Below, in pieces: positions 37,301-50,182 of a stretch of DNA of 64,000 nt (within the stretch, counting starts at the first letter, position 1; each line of letters opens with the position of its first letter). Both the position numbers and the translations under genes were made by a program. Under the pieces are notes generated by a model that was not told where the DNA came from, ran no database searches, and saw only the letters and a program-made list of their open reading frames with translations. Source of the stretch: Trogon surrucura (lineage: Eukaryota > Chordata > Aves > Trogoniformes > Trogonidae). The stretch is taken from contig CM036617.1 of assembly GCA_020746105.1 (NCBI GenBank), positions 170,528,412 to 170,592,411 of the forward strand. The letters run 5' to 3'.

Positions 37301-40300
37301 TGTCTTGGAGTGCTGTTACCTCCAGCTTGGAGAGTGATGCTTGCAAAGAAGACATCTTCACCCAGAGCAGCCAATAAGAGCAATGTGGAGTAGATTGGTC
37401 ACTACAGGCAAGAGATGCGCTTGGTTCTAACGGGATGGGAGCAAGACACGGGGAATCTTAGAGGAGGTCACATATTTCACCTTTGCTACATATCTCTCGT
37501 GTGATATCAGAGGCCTTTTTGTATACAAACTGAAACCTGAGCTGCATGTTCTCTAATTGATGTTTTCAGGTTAAATCATTAGACTCAGAAAGACCAAACC
37601 AGTTGATTTATAAGGTCTTTCTGTGGCTGCATACTGGTAGACAATGAAAATTTAATGAGTTTTCTACAAATTTTAGTGCAGAAACAAGAAATGGCTTCAC
37701 CAACAGAAGTAATCCTCAGCACTGCTGAGGACAAATGCCCTCTGCCAGAAATGGAGACAGTGACTCTAAAGCAAATACCAACGAGACCTAATTTGACAGC
37801 AAAGAAAGTAAAAACCAATTCAGGTCAAAAAAAAAGTAAATAAATAAAAAGAATAATAACAGTGTGCTGTTCCCATAGCTCAGCTGCTTTGGAAATAAGA
37901 ATGAAGACTTTCTGAGCCACAGCTCTCAAAGTGCTCGAGTGTTGTGGTCAGGGAAGGCCCACGGCTATTGCTGAAGTTTTGGGTGGATGTAAAAATCACA
38001 AAGAAACAACTTCTGTGTCAGAAGGGAGGGGAATGGGAAGGGATGAATCCACATACAGTGGTCTAAAACTGTGTTATTTTATTGTTTCTGTCTTCTAAGC
38101 AGCCTGTCTTCCAGGCAGGACTTAAGCTATGAAGATAGAGACATATTCCAGACACGCTGGAGATATTCCAGACCCGCTAATAGTGCCCCTTAGTCATGGA
38201 AGCAACAACACATAGTAAATCATACTGAAGGCCGACGGAAGGTTTTTAACAACTTTATTAATGAGCTGGAAAGGGAGGAGCATGTCAATGACATTAGTAG
38301 AAAACATTAAATCTGGATGTGCTTCAGGCAGAAAAATTGCTCAAAGGCAAATGTAGAGATTAAAATGATCAGGCAGAATTGATACAAAGTCATTCAGTTT
38401 AGGGAACTGTAAGTGTTGAAAAGGAAGCCAAATACATAGATACAAGTTCTGCGTTGCTCCTCACAACAAATTCTGTCTGTCCAGAGGGACGGAGGAACTG
38501 ACCTCTTGTAAAAACAGAGGCCCAGCATATATACATCAAGGTGACATCACCTGCTGGCAAGTAGTACTGTCTTGCTGGCCTAAAACATAGTTATTGATGG
38601 GAAAATGTCCAAAAAGAGACAAAGAAACTCAATTAGTCCAAATGAACAAGCTGACTGACATGGTCTAAGGCTGTGGCGAGATACTGTTGAATAAACAAGG
38701 CATGTGTTGTTCCTAGACTGTCTTGAGCAAAATATGAAAAAAACAACCCTAGGAGCAGTCCTTCATGGGAGGCTTAAACGGGAGAGCAGAGAAGGGGAAG
38801 GCAGAGTCTGCTGTTGGGACAAACCATAGAAGTATCCTGTCCTTCCCACCAGGAAGAGTGGCTAGAGGTGCAAGCTCTAATTTTGTGAAGAAGGAGTTAT
38901 GATCAGTGGTGCAGGCAGGAGTCCAGCTAGCGTTTTGTACACAGTGAAATGGTCTTGGGAGGGAGACAGCCATGTACAGCTGAGAGGCTTTTCTCTGGAA
39001 ACGTTCCTCTGAGGGATTCACCAGTTTTCTGGAGCAGACTCGTATTCATGAATTGCCTTTAAGCACACAGTACGAAGCAGAGTACAAGCTTTATTATCTA
39101 TTTCCAAGGAGCTCTGGCTTACCAAACCACTACCAAAGAAGATTTCTTCAAGTACTAAAAACTTGCTCATGCAGAAAAAGAAAAAAAAAAGTGTGAGTGT
39201 GAAAATGCATATTCTATTGGATTTATTTGTTTTTAAGTGTTTTGTAAGTAATGATCTTGGGTGTGGAAGTTTCTTCTAGGATGGAAAACACTGATCTCAC
39301 TGGAGATGACTGTGTAATTTTGAATTGCCTTCAAATTTGAAAGTGGTTGGAGTCTTGCTAAAGGCTGTTTGAAGTATTTGCTCCAACTGATGGCGCCACA
39401 TCTTCCAACAGCACAGCCCTGACTAGAAAACAAAGAGCTTTGCTTCCAAGTTCACCTTCGGCACTGAATTTGAAATGGACTAAAAAAGACTAAGGAGGAA
39501 GGAAATACAAAACCTGACTGGGCCAAAAGAGACATAATCCAAAGGAGCAAAGGTTTTGCTGTTGCATCTCAGAGCCACTAACAGAACTGTGTTGGTTGCA
39601 GCCCCCCTCAGTGACACACACATCTTAATCTCAAGTAAAATATCTGCACCAATATCCTCCTCACTGTGATCCAGGCCACAGACATCCAAGTGAGGTGGAG
39701 TCCAACGTATGAAGCCAAAAGTGCCCAGTGAAATGCACAAGCCTGAAGGAAAGTGAGTTAGCAGGAATATACAGGGAGGATCCTTGAGAGGAAAGTGGTA
39801 CTAAGGACCACCACCTTTGTGAGTGCAACAAACAGCAACTCATACTCCTCGGAGCAAAGGGTAGAGCTGATATTACTGTTCCTAATGTGTCAACAGCTCC
39901 ACTTTCTGAGTGTGTGTTCGTATGGAAGTATATAAGACAAGTAAAAGATGGCTTCAGGAGATGAGTCTTCACATTTTGTGGTATGGAGGCTATATATAAA
40001 ATGTATTTTAATAACATTTGGAAAGCCTTCACAGCGAGCCATTTCAATATGTTCCGCTCAAACTACTTTTCAACGGGAAAACAAACATGTAAAGAAAAAA
40101 GAGGATGTTTTTCAAACTCTCCAAGGAGTTATTTTTGGCTTTTGTACACTTCCTTCCAAGTCCATTAAACACTCTTTCCCAAAGTCAAAGCATTTCTTTC
40201 ACTGCAGCAGGCTGAATGAGTCCAGAAAAGCAGACAGCCCTAAGGTCTTGGTGCTGTTTCTGACATCTCTTATACCTCAGATATTTCTTTGTCAAGCTCT

Positions 40301-43300
40301 CTGTAGGCAAGAACTGTTAAAACGCATCTGTAAACTGAAGCATGGAGAATTCTTTACATGTGTAAAATTCCTTCTCATTATATAGAGACAAATAGTTTAC
40401 AGACTGCTCTAAGTACAAGGCAGTACTTACCAGAACAATAGGAATAGTATATACAAGCCTCTTAGCCTTGATGATCTTGTTTGGCAACAAATGTCTGAAT
40501 GGTTTGACTGGATTACTTGAAAGTAAGTAAATTAAATACTGTCTTTTGTTCATCAGCTGGGAGATTTTTTCTAAGCCTCTACTCCAGTCCAGAAACATCT
40601 GCAGATAAATGAGCAAAAGAAAAGAAGGCAAAATAGCACATAAAGAGGGTTTAACTCTTTCTTCAACACAAATGCAAATGAAGGGATTCTGGCTAGGTTG
40701 AGACATCCGTGCTCAGGGAGATGGATGCTGGAGATTGGACAGGAACAACATGAACATACATTTCTAGAACCATCCATACCATCCACAGCTGCAAAACTGG
40801 GGGGCATTCCTGATCATATTCAGAAGATATGATGAATTATCTTTTAGTACGTATGTAGGGAAATGTCAAGAGATCAGATCAGAATCTGGATGCCCATGCG
40901 CTAGGTTGAATTTCCACGGATGAAGACACTCTCCCGGAAAGCTGCTGCCCCCCAAAAAGCTTAAATTTCCCTCATGAAACTAGACTTCAGATACATGAAA
41001 CACACTATGCTATGTGCATCCATCTATGCTTGGATTTGAGTGCAATCTGACACATTTTCAAGCATATCAAGCTCTGTGTATTCTTCACGCACTCCTGCTG
41101 GGACAGCAAATCGCTGGATAAATGCCTGCACCACACCAGTGAGTGGAAGGCTCCTGTATTTTATTTCCTCCAGTGTCTGCACCCTGGCCAGAGGCAGTAG
41201 TTGCCTGGCCCTGTGCTCTCTGAAGTCCAGCAGTAGAAGGTCTGGATCCAGGGAACAGCCAGAGCTCTGTGTCGCAGCCATGGGGTAAACTTCCCAAGAC
41301 ACTTTTTTCTGGACACTTCGTTTTCCACCTGTATGTTTTGCTCAGGTGGCTTTAGCCAGCTCCCTGTAAGGGCCCAGGATATCCTGACAACCCTCACTGC
41401 AAATGTCCCACAGGCACGTGTCTTTGAAGGAGATGGCCAGGCTGGTGCTTGGAGGGGGCCATAAGCAGACTGCCCTCCCCACTGCTGCTGAGTGCCACTG
41501 CCTTCCCAGGCACATCATCCCACCTGCAATTGCCGACACCCGTTGCAGGACCCCAGGCGTACCATGTTCTTACATGCTCAGAGACAGATGTTGAAAGGCA
41601 TGCTTTTAGAACTACTAGCCATTTTTGTCTGAAGTATCTGCTCTACCGTGTACTTTCTTGCTGTCTCTGATTCCCTCAAACAAGGAAAAAGCCAAGGTTT
41701 TGTGCGCCAAGTCTAATCCTGTTTACATGATGCTTTTAGCTCCTGTATTACTAGTTCAAAGCATGTGTCCAAATTTAGAAGCAAGACTAATACAACCTCA
41801 GGCTTAGCAGTCATCAGATCTCACTAGTTAAACATGTTCAGGCCTGGTCAGTACTGGATGGAAAGTTGTAAAAAAACTATCTGCCTTAGCTAGGAGTGGT
41901 CTTAAAGACTGCAGGTGATGCACTTCTCTCAGTAATCAACTACTGTCCCAGCCATGCGTAGCTTGGCAGTTTTGAACATCTGGAGCAGGGGTTGATTTGA
42001 TTGCATGCATAGCACTTCACACTCTTTTTTCCACGTGGAGAGAGAAAGCCAGCCTGATTTTGAAGACCAGCATAGAGCTACTTGGCATTTAAATCACAAA
42101 ATCCCTATCCAGAAGGTAGAGAAGGACTCTGATGCTGCAGAACATGTGTGGTGGCCACCTGCACAGCACCGTCTCCTAGTGCCATCCCCTAAATACACAA
42201 TAAAAATGCTGAAGGTTTAGGCTGGACTACTGCAGATACTCATTTATCATAACTGAAATATTTTTTGCTAGAGGAAGGATGTTGATTGAGATGTCAGGCT
42301 CTAAAGAGGAGAACAATTCCCTTCTTTCCTTTGTTCTTTGTCTTGTTTATCCATGTGATCCCTATAATCATCCAGCCATGCTGCTGTTAGATGCTTCTCA
42401 CCAGACTCTGTTTAAACAGCTGGCATGAGATCCACCTGTATAAGACTTCAGTATGAACCAGATTTATCACTGTATAGCTGATAGCTGAGTTTAACCCTAA
42501 AGAAGGTCTTGCAAACAACTTAGGGATGGTCATTACAACACAAGTGACTGTCATGAACCACTTTAGGTAGAAGACACTATTTTGCCAATGGCAAATGCTC
42601 TACAACTGGGAAAAGGTTAGTACATATACATGCAAAACTTTGCAGCAGAATTTCTGCTACAAAGTTTTAACAGCTCTGTAACTTGTTAGCTGTGTTGCAA
42701 ACACAAAGGTGACCCATCAGGTGATGGAAATGCCCACAAGGTTCATCATCTTTTCCACAAAACCAGCATCTGGTCCAAACCAAGCCAGGGTCAACATCTT
42801 GAATCATGACGTGCTTTGAATAAACTGTCAAAAAGAGATAGAAGCTACAGGCGCAATTTACAGATCTAAACCAAAAGCAGATTCCTGCTTGCAGCATGGT
42901 ACTCTCTTTTGACTCTTTTCATTAAGAAGCATTGTCACATTCTTCACATCTTTTGAAAGTGTCAGTGAGTTTGGCTTTTCAATATCCAATAAACAGCAAA
43001 AAATATGAAGTGAAAGTAGTTTTTTTTTGCAAACAGTGTCTAATTCTATTTATATATTGCTGTCAGATTTATAAGTATCAGTGTTCCCCTTGCAGCTAAT
43101 TGCTAATTCTAGTTAGGCAGAAACTATCAATATATTTTAATTTGAAGATGAATAACTCTCTCTTCTTTGTTAGTAATGTATGTAATCAGCACAGCTTTGC
43201 TTACATTTTCCATTGTTTTCTGTTACTTCTGGAACATCAGCTTGAACAAGACAGTGTGCTACAGGTGGAATGTAATGACGGAGAGCCACGTGCTATGCCA

Positions 43301-43429
43301 TAGTCTAGTATTTATCTGCTATTTCCATTTCTACTTCTCACCAGTAAGAAAGTACTCATCCCAAACCTGAGTTCCTTTGCAATTGTCAGTGATCAGTTAA
43401 TAATTATCACCAACTTTTCTCAGGGATCA

Positions 43430-43560
43430 TAAATAAATACGTCCGATCCAGTCCGTCGCCACTCTCGGCGAGTCGTGGCCCCATTTCGCTGTCGCCGTTC
43501 TCAGGGTGTCTCAAAGCTCTGAGAGCAAAGGGCCATTTCAGGGTCTAAGGTGAGTACTTT
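43430..43560 (+). other. CpG-bearing patch followed by a strong splice-donor-like site
   Basis: Within AT-rich DNA, 43440-43510 is suddenly rich in CpG (GTCCGTCGCCACTCTCGGCG). It is preceded by an AT-rich ATAAATAAATA and followed about 50 bases later by AAGGTGAGTA near 43548, a near-ideal 5' splice site. It could be a first exon with its own promoter, a piece of an old LTR, or chance. No protein is recognised. Confidence 0.25.
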
Positions 43561-45540
43561 TATAGCCCTGCAAAGAAGGAGGAAAGCGACATTGGGAGGT
43601 TGTCATTGCAATTACAATCTAGATTTGCTATTTCCCTGGCATACCAGGATTTTGGCAATAGCCTCATACAAAGCATGTATAGAAACACACTGTATGTGTG
43701 CTGTATGGGAAAAATTATCTTCTCTGGAGAAGGTACCCTGCACCTCCAGTCTTTCCAAAGAGAAATGTCATCATGTTTCTAGTGAAATATCAAGCTATCA
43801 CCATTAAAGAGAATTGGGCTTGGATGTAATTTTTCCAGTGTGGATTCTTCCTTCTCCTCTACTCTGGCCATGCACCCTGTGGTAGAAAATGCTTAATCCA
43901 ATGAGCCTTGCTGTGCATCCTTGATGCACCTGGGAAGCAGGAACCCAGCTCCATGGGATGCCGCCAGCTCTGTGGGATGCCACCAGCACCCTTTAGACTC
44001 ACAGTGCGGAGGTGCACGCACAGGAAGGTCCTCACACCCTGGTCCCTGGGCCATCCCCTTCCCCCTCAGGTGGACTCCTCTGGCCTTTCAGCCCACCATG
44101 CATGCCGTCTCCTTTTGTAGACTTGTCAGTCAGGATAATGTCCTTGACCAGGCAAATCACAGCCACTTTTCAGCTGGAAACAATGCTCAAGCCACAACAC
44201 GGCATTGTGTTCAAAGTGGATTACACAAGCAGGGCTGTCTGCCTGGCATGATATTATTATATCAATAAGACTTTTCTTTCTCCCAGAAAACGTAAGCTCT
44301 GTCATCTTTTAACAAAGAAACCCAATGCCAACCTGCTGCCAGACGGCACTTTTAGCAAAACACTGCTGCTTTTCTTGGAAAGCACTAACAACTATGGCTT
44401 GTTCGTGACAAAAGCATCAGGGGCTCTGGCAGGAAGAGAGGGAAGAATGTCATCAGTGCTCCAGATTCCTCTTTCCAAGTCTAGTGGTGAACAAACCAAA
44501 AAAAGTGTTCGTGTGGGCAAAATCCTGCCTTGATGTAAAACCCCGGCCTGATGCAAAGCCCCTGCATGGTGGCAGAAAGCCCTCAGTCAGCGGGTGCATG
44601 CAGTGGGGGTGCCCCATGCACAATGGAGTTTGTGTCCCTGTGGCATCAGTAGGATCCATATCTGATGCCGGTGGTGAGGTAGGAGGACGAGGAGGTCAGT
44701 GGTTGTAGCAGCAGCAAAACAGCACTTGCCAAGAATTATCTCCTGGCTGGTGCAGGGTCAGTGACAGCCAAAACATTCTCCAGGTCAATTTATTCCTCTC
44801 AGTCCTTGTTTTTTTTACATTCAACAACTTCTAGATGCATTTTTCCTCCTGAAGTTATGTTGCACTGCCTCTACCTTGCACCCTCTGTTATCTCTGGCTC
44901 AGTCTAAGCTATTTATTTCTCATGACATAATTTCAATCAAATTTCAGAGCACTTGATTCCTGTAAAACAGCATGAAAAGGCTGTCGCTGCTGTGCCTACT
45001 GATTGTGGATTAAAACAAACGTGATTCCATCTGGCTACATCAATCTGTCATGATCACCCATCTGTGGTTTTGCCTGCCAGTTAAATTAATTTATCATTAG
45101 AATAAATCCTTTTTTAAAAAGGAAAGGAAAAGCAAGGCCATTTGTTGGGCTGAGTTTAGTTTGATTTGAGATGCTTGCCTGAATCTACCCCAAGAAATTA
45201 ATGAGTGGCATTCCCTGTACTGGGAAATATGCGTGTCTTCACAGATATTAAATGTATCTACTTGCACAGGAGGGCTGGAAGAAAAGCCAGGTACGTACTC
45301 ACCTATTGCAGGAAGATTGTCCGAGGGATGGTCTGGTTATATTTGTCTTTGTGCATGTCAAGAGAAACCCTATTGAAAACCAGTGCAGGGCATTGATATA
45401 ACTCAAGCATATGCCTCATCAGGAGGTAGTGTGTTAAAAAATGCCAAGTCACCCTAGGTCCCATTTTCAAAGGTGACCCAGCAGAAGAGGCCAAGATTTA
45501 CTGCTGCCTATCGGCATCTGTAAATATATGTTTACAGTGC

Positions 45541-46430
45541 AGAATCACAGAATCATAGAAACATCAAGGTCGGGAAGGACCTTGAGATCATCAAGTCCAA
45601 CCTACAGCCCTACACCACTCTAACACTAAACCATCTACTGAAGTGCCACATCCAGCCGTTTTTTAAACATGGCCAGGGATGGTGACTCCACCACCTCCCT
45701 TGGCAGTCCGTTCCAATGTTTCAGCACCCTTTCGGTGAAGAAATGTTTCCTAATATCCAATCTAAATTTCCCCTGGTGCAACTTGAACCTCTTCCCTCTT
45801 GTCCTGTTGCTGTTCACTAGGGAAAAGAGGCCAACACCCGTCTCATTACAGCTGCCTTTCAGGTAGTTGTAGAGAGCAGTAAGGTGTCCCCTCAGCCTCC
45901 TCTTCTCCAGGCTGAACAGCCTCAGCTCCCTAAGCCTCTCTTCATAAGATTTACCCTCTAGTCCCCTAATCATTCTGATCTCCCTTCTCTCTACCTTCTC
46001 CAGCACCTCGATGTCCTTCCTGTACTGTGGAGCCCAGAACTGCTCACAGCACTTGAGGTGTGGCCTCACCAGTGCCGAGTACAGGGGCACAATCACTTCC
46101 CTGGTCCTACTGGCCACACTATTCCTAATACAGGCCAGGATGACATTGGCCTTCTTGGCCACCTGGGCACACTGCTGGCTCATTTTCAGCCATCTGTCCA
46201 TCAACACCCCCAGGTCCCTCTCTGCCTGGCAGCTCTCCAGTCACTTCTCCCCAAGCCTGTAGTGCTGTTGGGAGCTCTTGTGCCCAAGGTGCAGGACCCG
46301 ACATTTCGCCTTATTGAAACTCATACTATTGACCTTGGCCCAGCGATCCAACCTGTCCAAATCTCTCTGAAGAGCCTCTCTACCTTCCAGCAGATCGACA
46401 CTTCCTCCTAGTTTTGTGTCATCTACATAG
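45541..46430 (-). mobile_element. CR1 LINE, 5'-truncated, longest copy in the window
   Basis: On + it begins with AGAATCACAGAATCATAGAA and AAGGTCGGGAAGGACC. On - it holds a 190-codon open stretch of the reverse transcriptase C-terminus, with [60 protein letters not shown] and [18 protein letters not shown]. The preserved frame and length make it younger-looking than most other CR1 pieces here. The far end near 46430 carries the TTTTGTGTCATCTACA stretch usual in CR1. Confidence 0.95.
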
Positions 46431-49400
46431 AATCGATATTCTTCAGCATTGATTATTTTCCCTGTCCTTCTCCATTGTTCATCTCTGGGTGATATTTCCA
46501 GAAAATAATCATATTGCCAGTTTGAAATGATCTAATTCTGAATCTTTCAGTCCCTACTCGGCTGGCAGTCATTCCATAGCCTTCATCAATTTTAGTATTC
46601 CCTGTGCTGCTCCTTGTGCAAGGTGAGGCCACTGACACTTCCTAATTTGATGCTCAGTTTCCTTCTTCCCTGTGGTACCTGCCCTCCCCAGGCCAGTGTT
46701 TGTAGAGCTGATTGCGTACCTTGCTTTGCAGACAGGAAAGGACGTGGAGCCCTCACACAACCCAGAAGTCCTGGTTGCCTTGAGATGGAGCTGAGCACTG
46801 GAACTCCTGTGAGTCCCTGTCCTGTGGTGGTGCCTGTAGCATCCCCAGGCACCTACCACCTTCTAGTCATGAAGAGATGACCCAGACCTGGGCCAGAGAT
46901 GCTGGATGTACACTGGAATAAACCGCTGAGCTTCTGAGCATAAATAAGCCAGTCAGCTGTAGTTCATTACCATCTTAGTCATTACTTTGCAAATATTTGG
47001 ACGTCTGCCAGAATTCATCAATGTATTTCTGGATTCCAAGAGTGTCAAGAATTCATACCAGCTGTTCATTAGTCACTGATCACCACTCAACTTGCTCATG
47101 CTTGGGAATGTTGATGTTTGCATAGGGAATCAGAAACCACACTGGCTCATCCACAAGGCACCCTGATCACAAATGTTCATTAATGGACCATGGTAGCCAA
47201 CATTTTGTAGGACACCCCTAGCTGGAAAATTATTTGCCCAGATAGCCAGCTAATGTTTAAAAAAAAGAAAAAACAAAACCAACACAAATGCCTCAGAATC
47301 ATTTCCCAAAATTCCGCATTCTCTGCTGCATGACTGCCCTGAGTGGCTCTGACCAGAGGATCTACAGAAGGCTGATACTAGGCTCCTGTCTGTCACTTAA
47401 CTGCTGCTCAAAGCCTTTTTGAGTGGCTACATGGAATTTCAGGGGTACATTAGGGCTTAAAGTCCACATTAAACAAGGCTCTGGAGCCAAGCCCCAGAAT
47501 CAGCTCCTGCATTGCTGCCTCTGGCTCTGTCTCATGAAGTGACGTGACTACCTCACCCACATTCACTTGCCCATCCTTGAAGATGAGACTCGTGTGCTGA
47601 GGGTGCCCTGAGCAGGAGCCAGCTGCTTCTCAGCGAGGACTCCCATTTGATCACATCAGCTTCAAAGCTTACCATCACCCAGTGATGGGGCCAGTGCTCT
47701 TTGAAAGGAGAAGAGAGAAGAGGTGAAGCCCAGGCCATTCTATGAACTATTCTATAAGTAACGTGATCAAAACAGGGTTCTCAGTCCCCCACAGAAATAC
47801 ATCAAAGTCCCCAGTATGGGACTCAATGTGCAAGCCTTGCACAGACATATTCCCCAAAGACTTGCACACTTCTGCAAGGCTTTTCTTGAAACTGAAAAGG
47901 GTACAACAGCTGCTCTCTTTCATGTTTCGATCCAAACCAAGTTAATAGCCATCTCCCAGTGACTCTGCCAAAGCTGCTGCCTGCCTTGAGTCAGTGGTTA
48001 CATCAGCTGGGACACAGCCTTTCCTGTTGGCTGGTCCTGGATGGGTTCCCTCCTCAAAGAGAGCCCTTCCCTGGCTTTGTTTAGTACCAGCATCTCCTTT
48101 CTCCTGTTTCACATGCTCCTTCAGCTTTACAGACTGCAGTGCACAGCCCTGGCTTATCGCTGAGCACTGCCCAGAGGAATAAACCTTTGCGAATGGGTGC
48201 GTGGCACATCTCACCTTCCTTACCTTTGCTCTGAGCATCCTTGTGCCAGCAGGATGGCACCTCCTGCTCTGGCCTTCCTGAGGATATACAAAAAGGAGAG
48301 TGGCATCCAGGAGATCTCTTTATGTTAGGAGAATCTGCTCCAACAGGCAGCGTTACTTGCTTCTGGTGTTTTTGGGTTGGATGTCAGTAGATGTTGGATA
48401 TTCACAAGAGATGGATTTGCCTCTGAACCAAGTGTCCCCAGGATGTAGAAGTCTTCTCCATAAGCTCAGTCATGCCCATCTTTGTTGAAAGATATCAAGT
48501 AGGAAATTACTGAGGGGAAACTAAATGGTAAATGTGAAGCCCAGTGTACTAAATATTTGTGCAGATGAAAAGAAATTGCCTTTATTACAGGCAGATAGAG
48601 AAGATACAAACACAGAATTTAACTAAACGGTTGATTTTCTCCAGTCAGTCCAAAGAAAAGCTTTAATTTCCCTAGAAAGGACAAAAGAAAGAAAAAAGCA
48701 CAGCCCGAGGGAAGGGAGGAAAGAAAGACATTAAAAAACATAAGACAGTATTTCCCATTATGAAAGGGGCTTTTTGGAAACACAATGCTCAGAACCACAT
48801 TATTACAAGATTTCTTGTGATTTATGACAAATCTTATAGCTGACAGAAAATACTTGACATAAATCAGTTAATATTGCAAAAAGTCTTTGAAACAAGCTAG
48901 CACAAGCTTTAAACATTTAACTTAAAATAAATTAAAATTCTGACACCGAAAACCCGTAAAGACAATGCATGTCTCAGCAACGTCATGAATGTTATGGCAA
49001 TTATATGGACATACACAGATTAGTTGCTGGGTTGTGGGGATTGTGCTTTAGTATTCCTTTTTAGAATAACATTGAAAATTAACTGGAAAAAGAAACCCAA
49101 ACTGTGTTTCATACCTATTCTTGCTTTCACAAATGAATGCAATCATTGGTGCTCACCGAATCTGCTGTGAAACAGTTCAGTGTCGATCCCACCGGACACA
49201 GATTTTCACAGAATACAGAATTTCCATGTGTAGGAGGCCACAGACAAACCCACATAATTACTCACTGAAAAAACAACCAAAACAAAACATTGTCCCAAGA
49301 TAGATATTATAAATCACTGTGCTGAAGGTGAAGACTGGAGACTAGGTCTTCACAATTGCAATCTAATCTGCAGGTTCGTTTCTGAACCTGTGCTCTTGGT

Positions 49401-49860
49401 TCTGCCTCTGCCTTTCTTTGCAAGCTCGGATAATTTGATTACTTTCATTGTGTCTGTATTCCTGTTCATAAAATGTGTAAAAAATAATGCATTTCACATG
49501 TCTTTTCCTTGCAAAGAATAACAAAGTTTCCTCAGATTTAGTGATATATTGCTGCAGCAACAGGGAACGTACTAGATGTTAAAGCAGTAGATCAAAATGA
49601 TTTTTACTTTCTGTTGGAACACTATAGAGCACAATTTTTAGTGAAGAGGCTTAAAAGAACATGGTTTCAGTATAACATGGCTTCCAAGTAGAAAACTTTT
49701 TTTTTTATTTAAGCCCTTAAAAAAAAAGAGACATACATTTTTTGCTTTTTTTCTTCCTTTTCTCTGGCCTTTCTGCACTAGAGAGGAGAAATAAAGACTG
49801 CAGGAAAAGGGAGATACTTCAGTTTAGATCAGCAAATGTGAGGGCAATATTGCTTCATAC
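46431..49860. other. Intergenic stretch
   Basis: No gene is recognised. The sequence is mixed, with GC-richer parts near 46.6-48.3 kb and A-rich parts near 48.6-49.3 kb. Short overlapping frames on both strands look like chance. Confidence 0.5.
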
Positions 49861-49863
49861 ATG

Positions 49864-50182
49864 TCAAGGGGGAGTGTCAGGAGGACAGAGCCAGGCTCTT
49901 TTCAGTGATGGCCAATGACAGGACAAGGAGCAATGGGTACAAGCTGGAACACAGGAGGTTCCACAAAACTACTAAGAAAAACCTTTTTCACTGTGAGGGT
50001 GTCAGAACACTGGAACAGGCTGCCCAGGGAGGTTGTGGAGTCTCCTTCTTTGGAGACATTCAAAACCCACCTTGACACCTTCCTGTGTGACCTACTGTAG
50101 GTGATCCTGCTTTGGTAGAGGGGTTGGACTAGATGATCTTTCCAGGTCCCTTCCAACCCCTGACATTCTGTGATTCTGTGAG
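49864..50182 (+). mobile_element. CR1 LINE 3' end
   Basis: A 5'-truncated CR1 on +. It carries CACTGGAACAGGCTGCCCAG, the encoded [40 protein letters not shown] and a terminal TTCTGTGATTCTGTG repeat. Confidence 0.93.

Larger units (their letters stand above)
25196..45540. other. Long intergenic stretch upstream of SNRPF
   Basis: About 20 kb without a gene I can support. Frames here are short, unconserved to the eye and lack matching splice partners. Contents noted are a 57-bp tandem duplication at 31250-31363, an AT-rich block near 32400-35300, a small CpG-bearing patch at 43430-43560, and short T- and A-runs. In human the next gene on this side is NTN4, far away and divergent from SNRPF. Some of this DNA may be regulatory, but nothing in the sequence proves it. 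Confidence 0.5.

Noticed and set aside
39480-40385. Several frames of 86-145 codons on both strands
   Set aside because: They overlap each other in AT-rich intergenic DNA and show no motif or exon structure.
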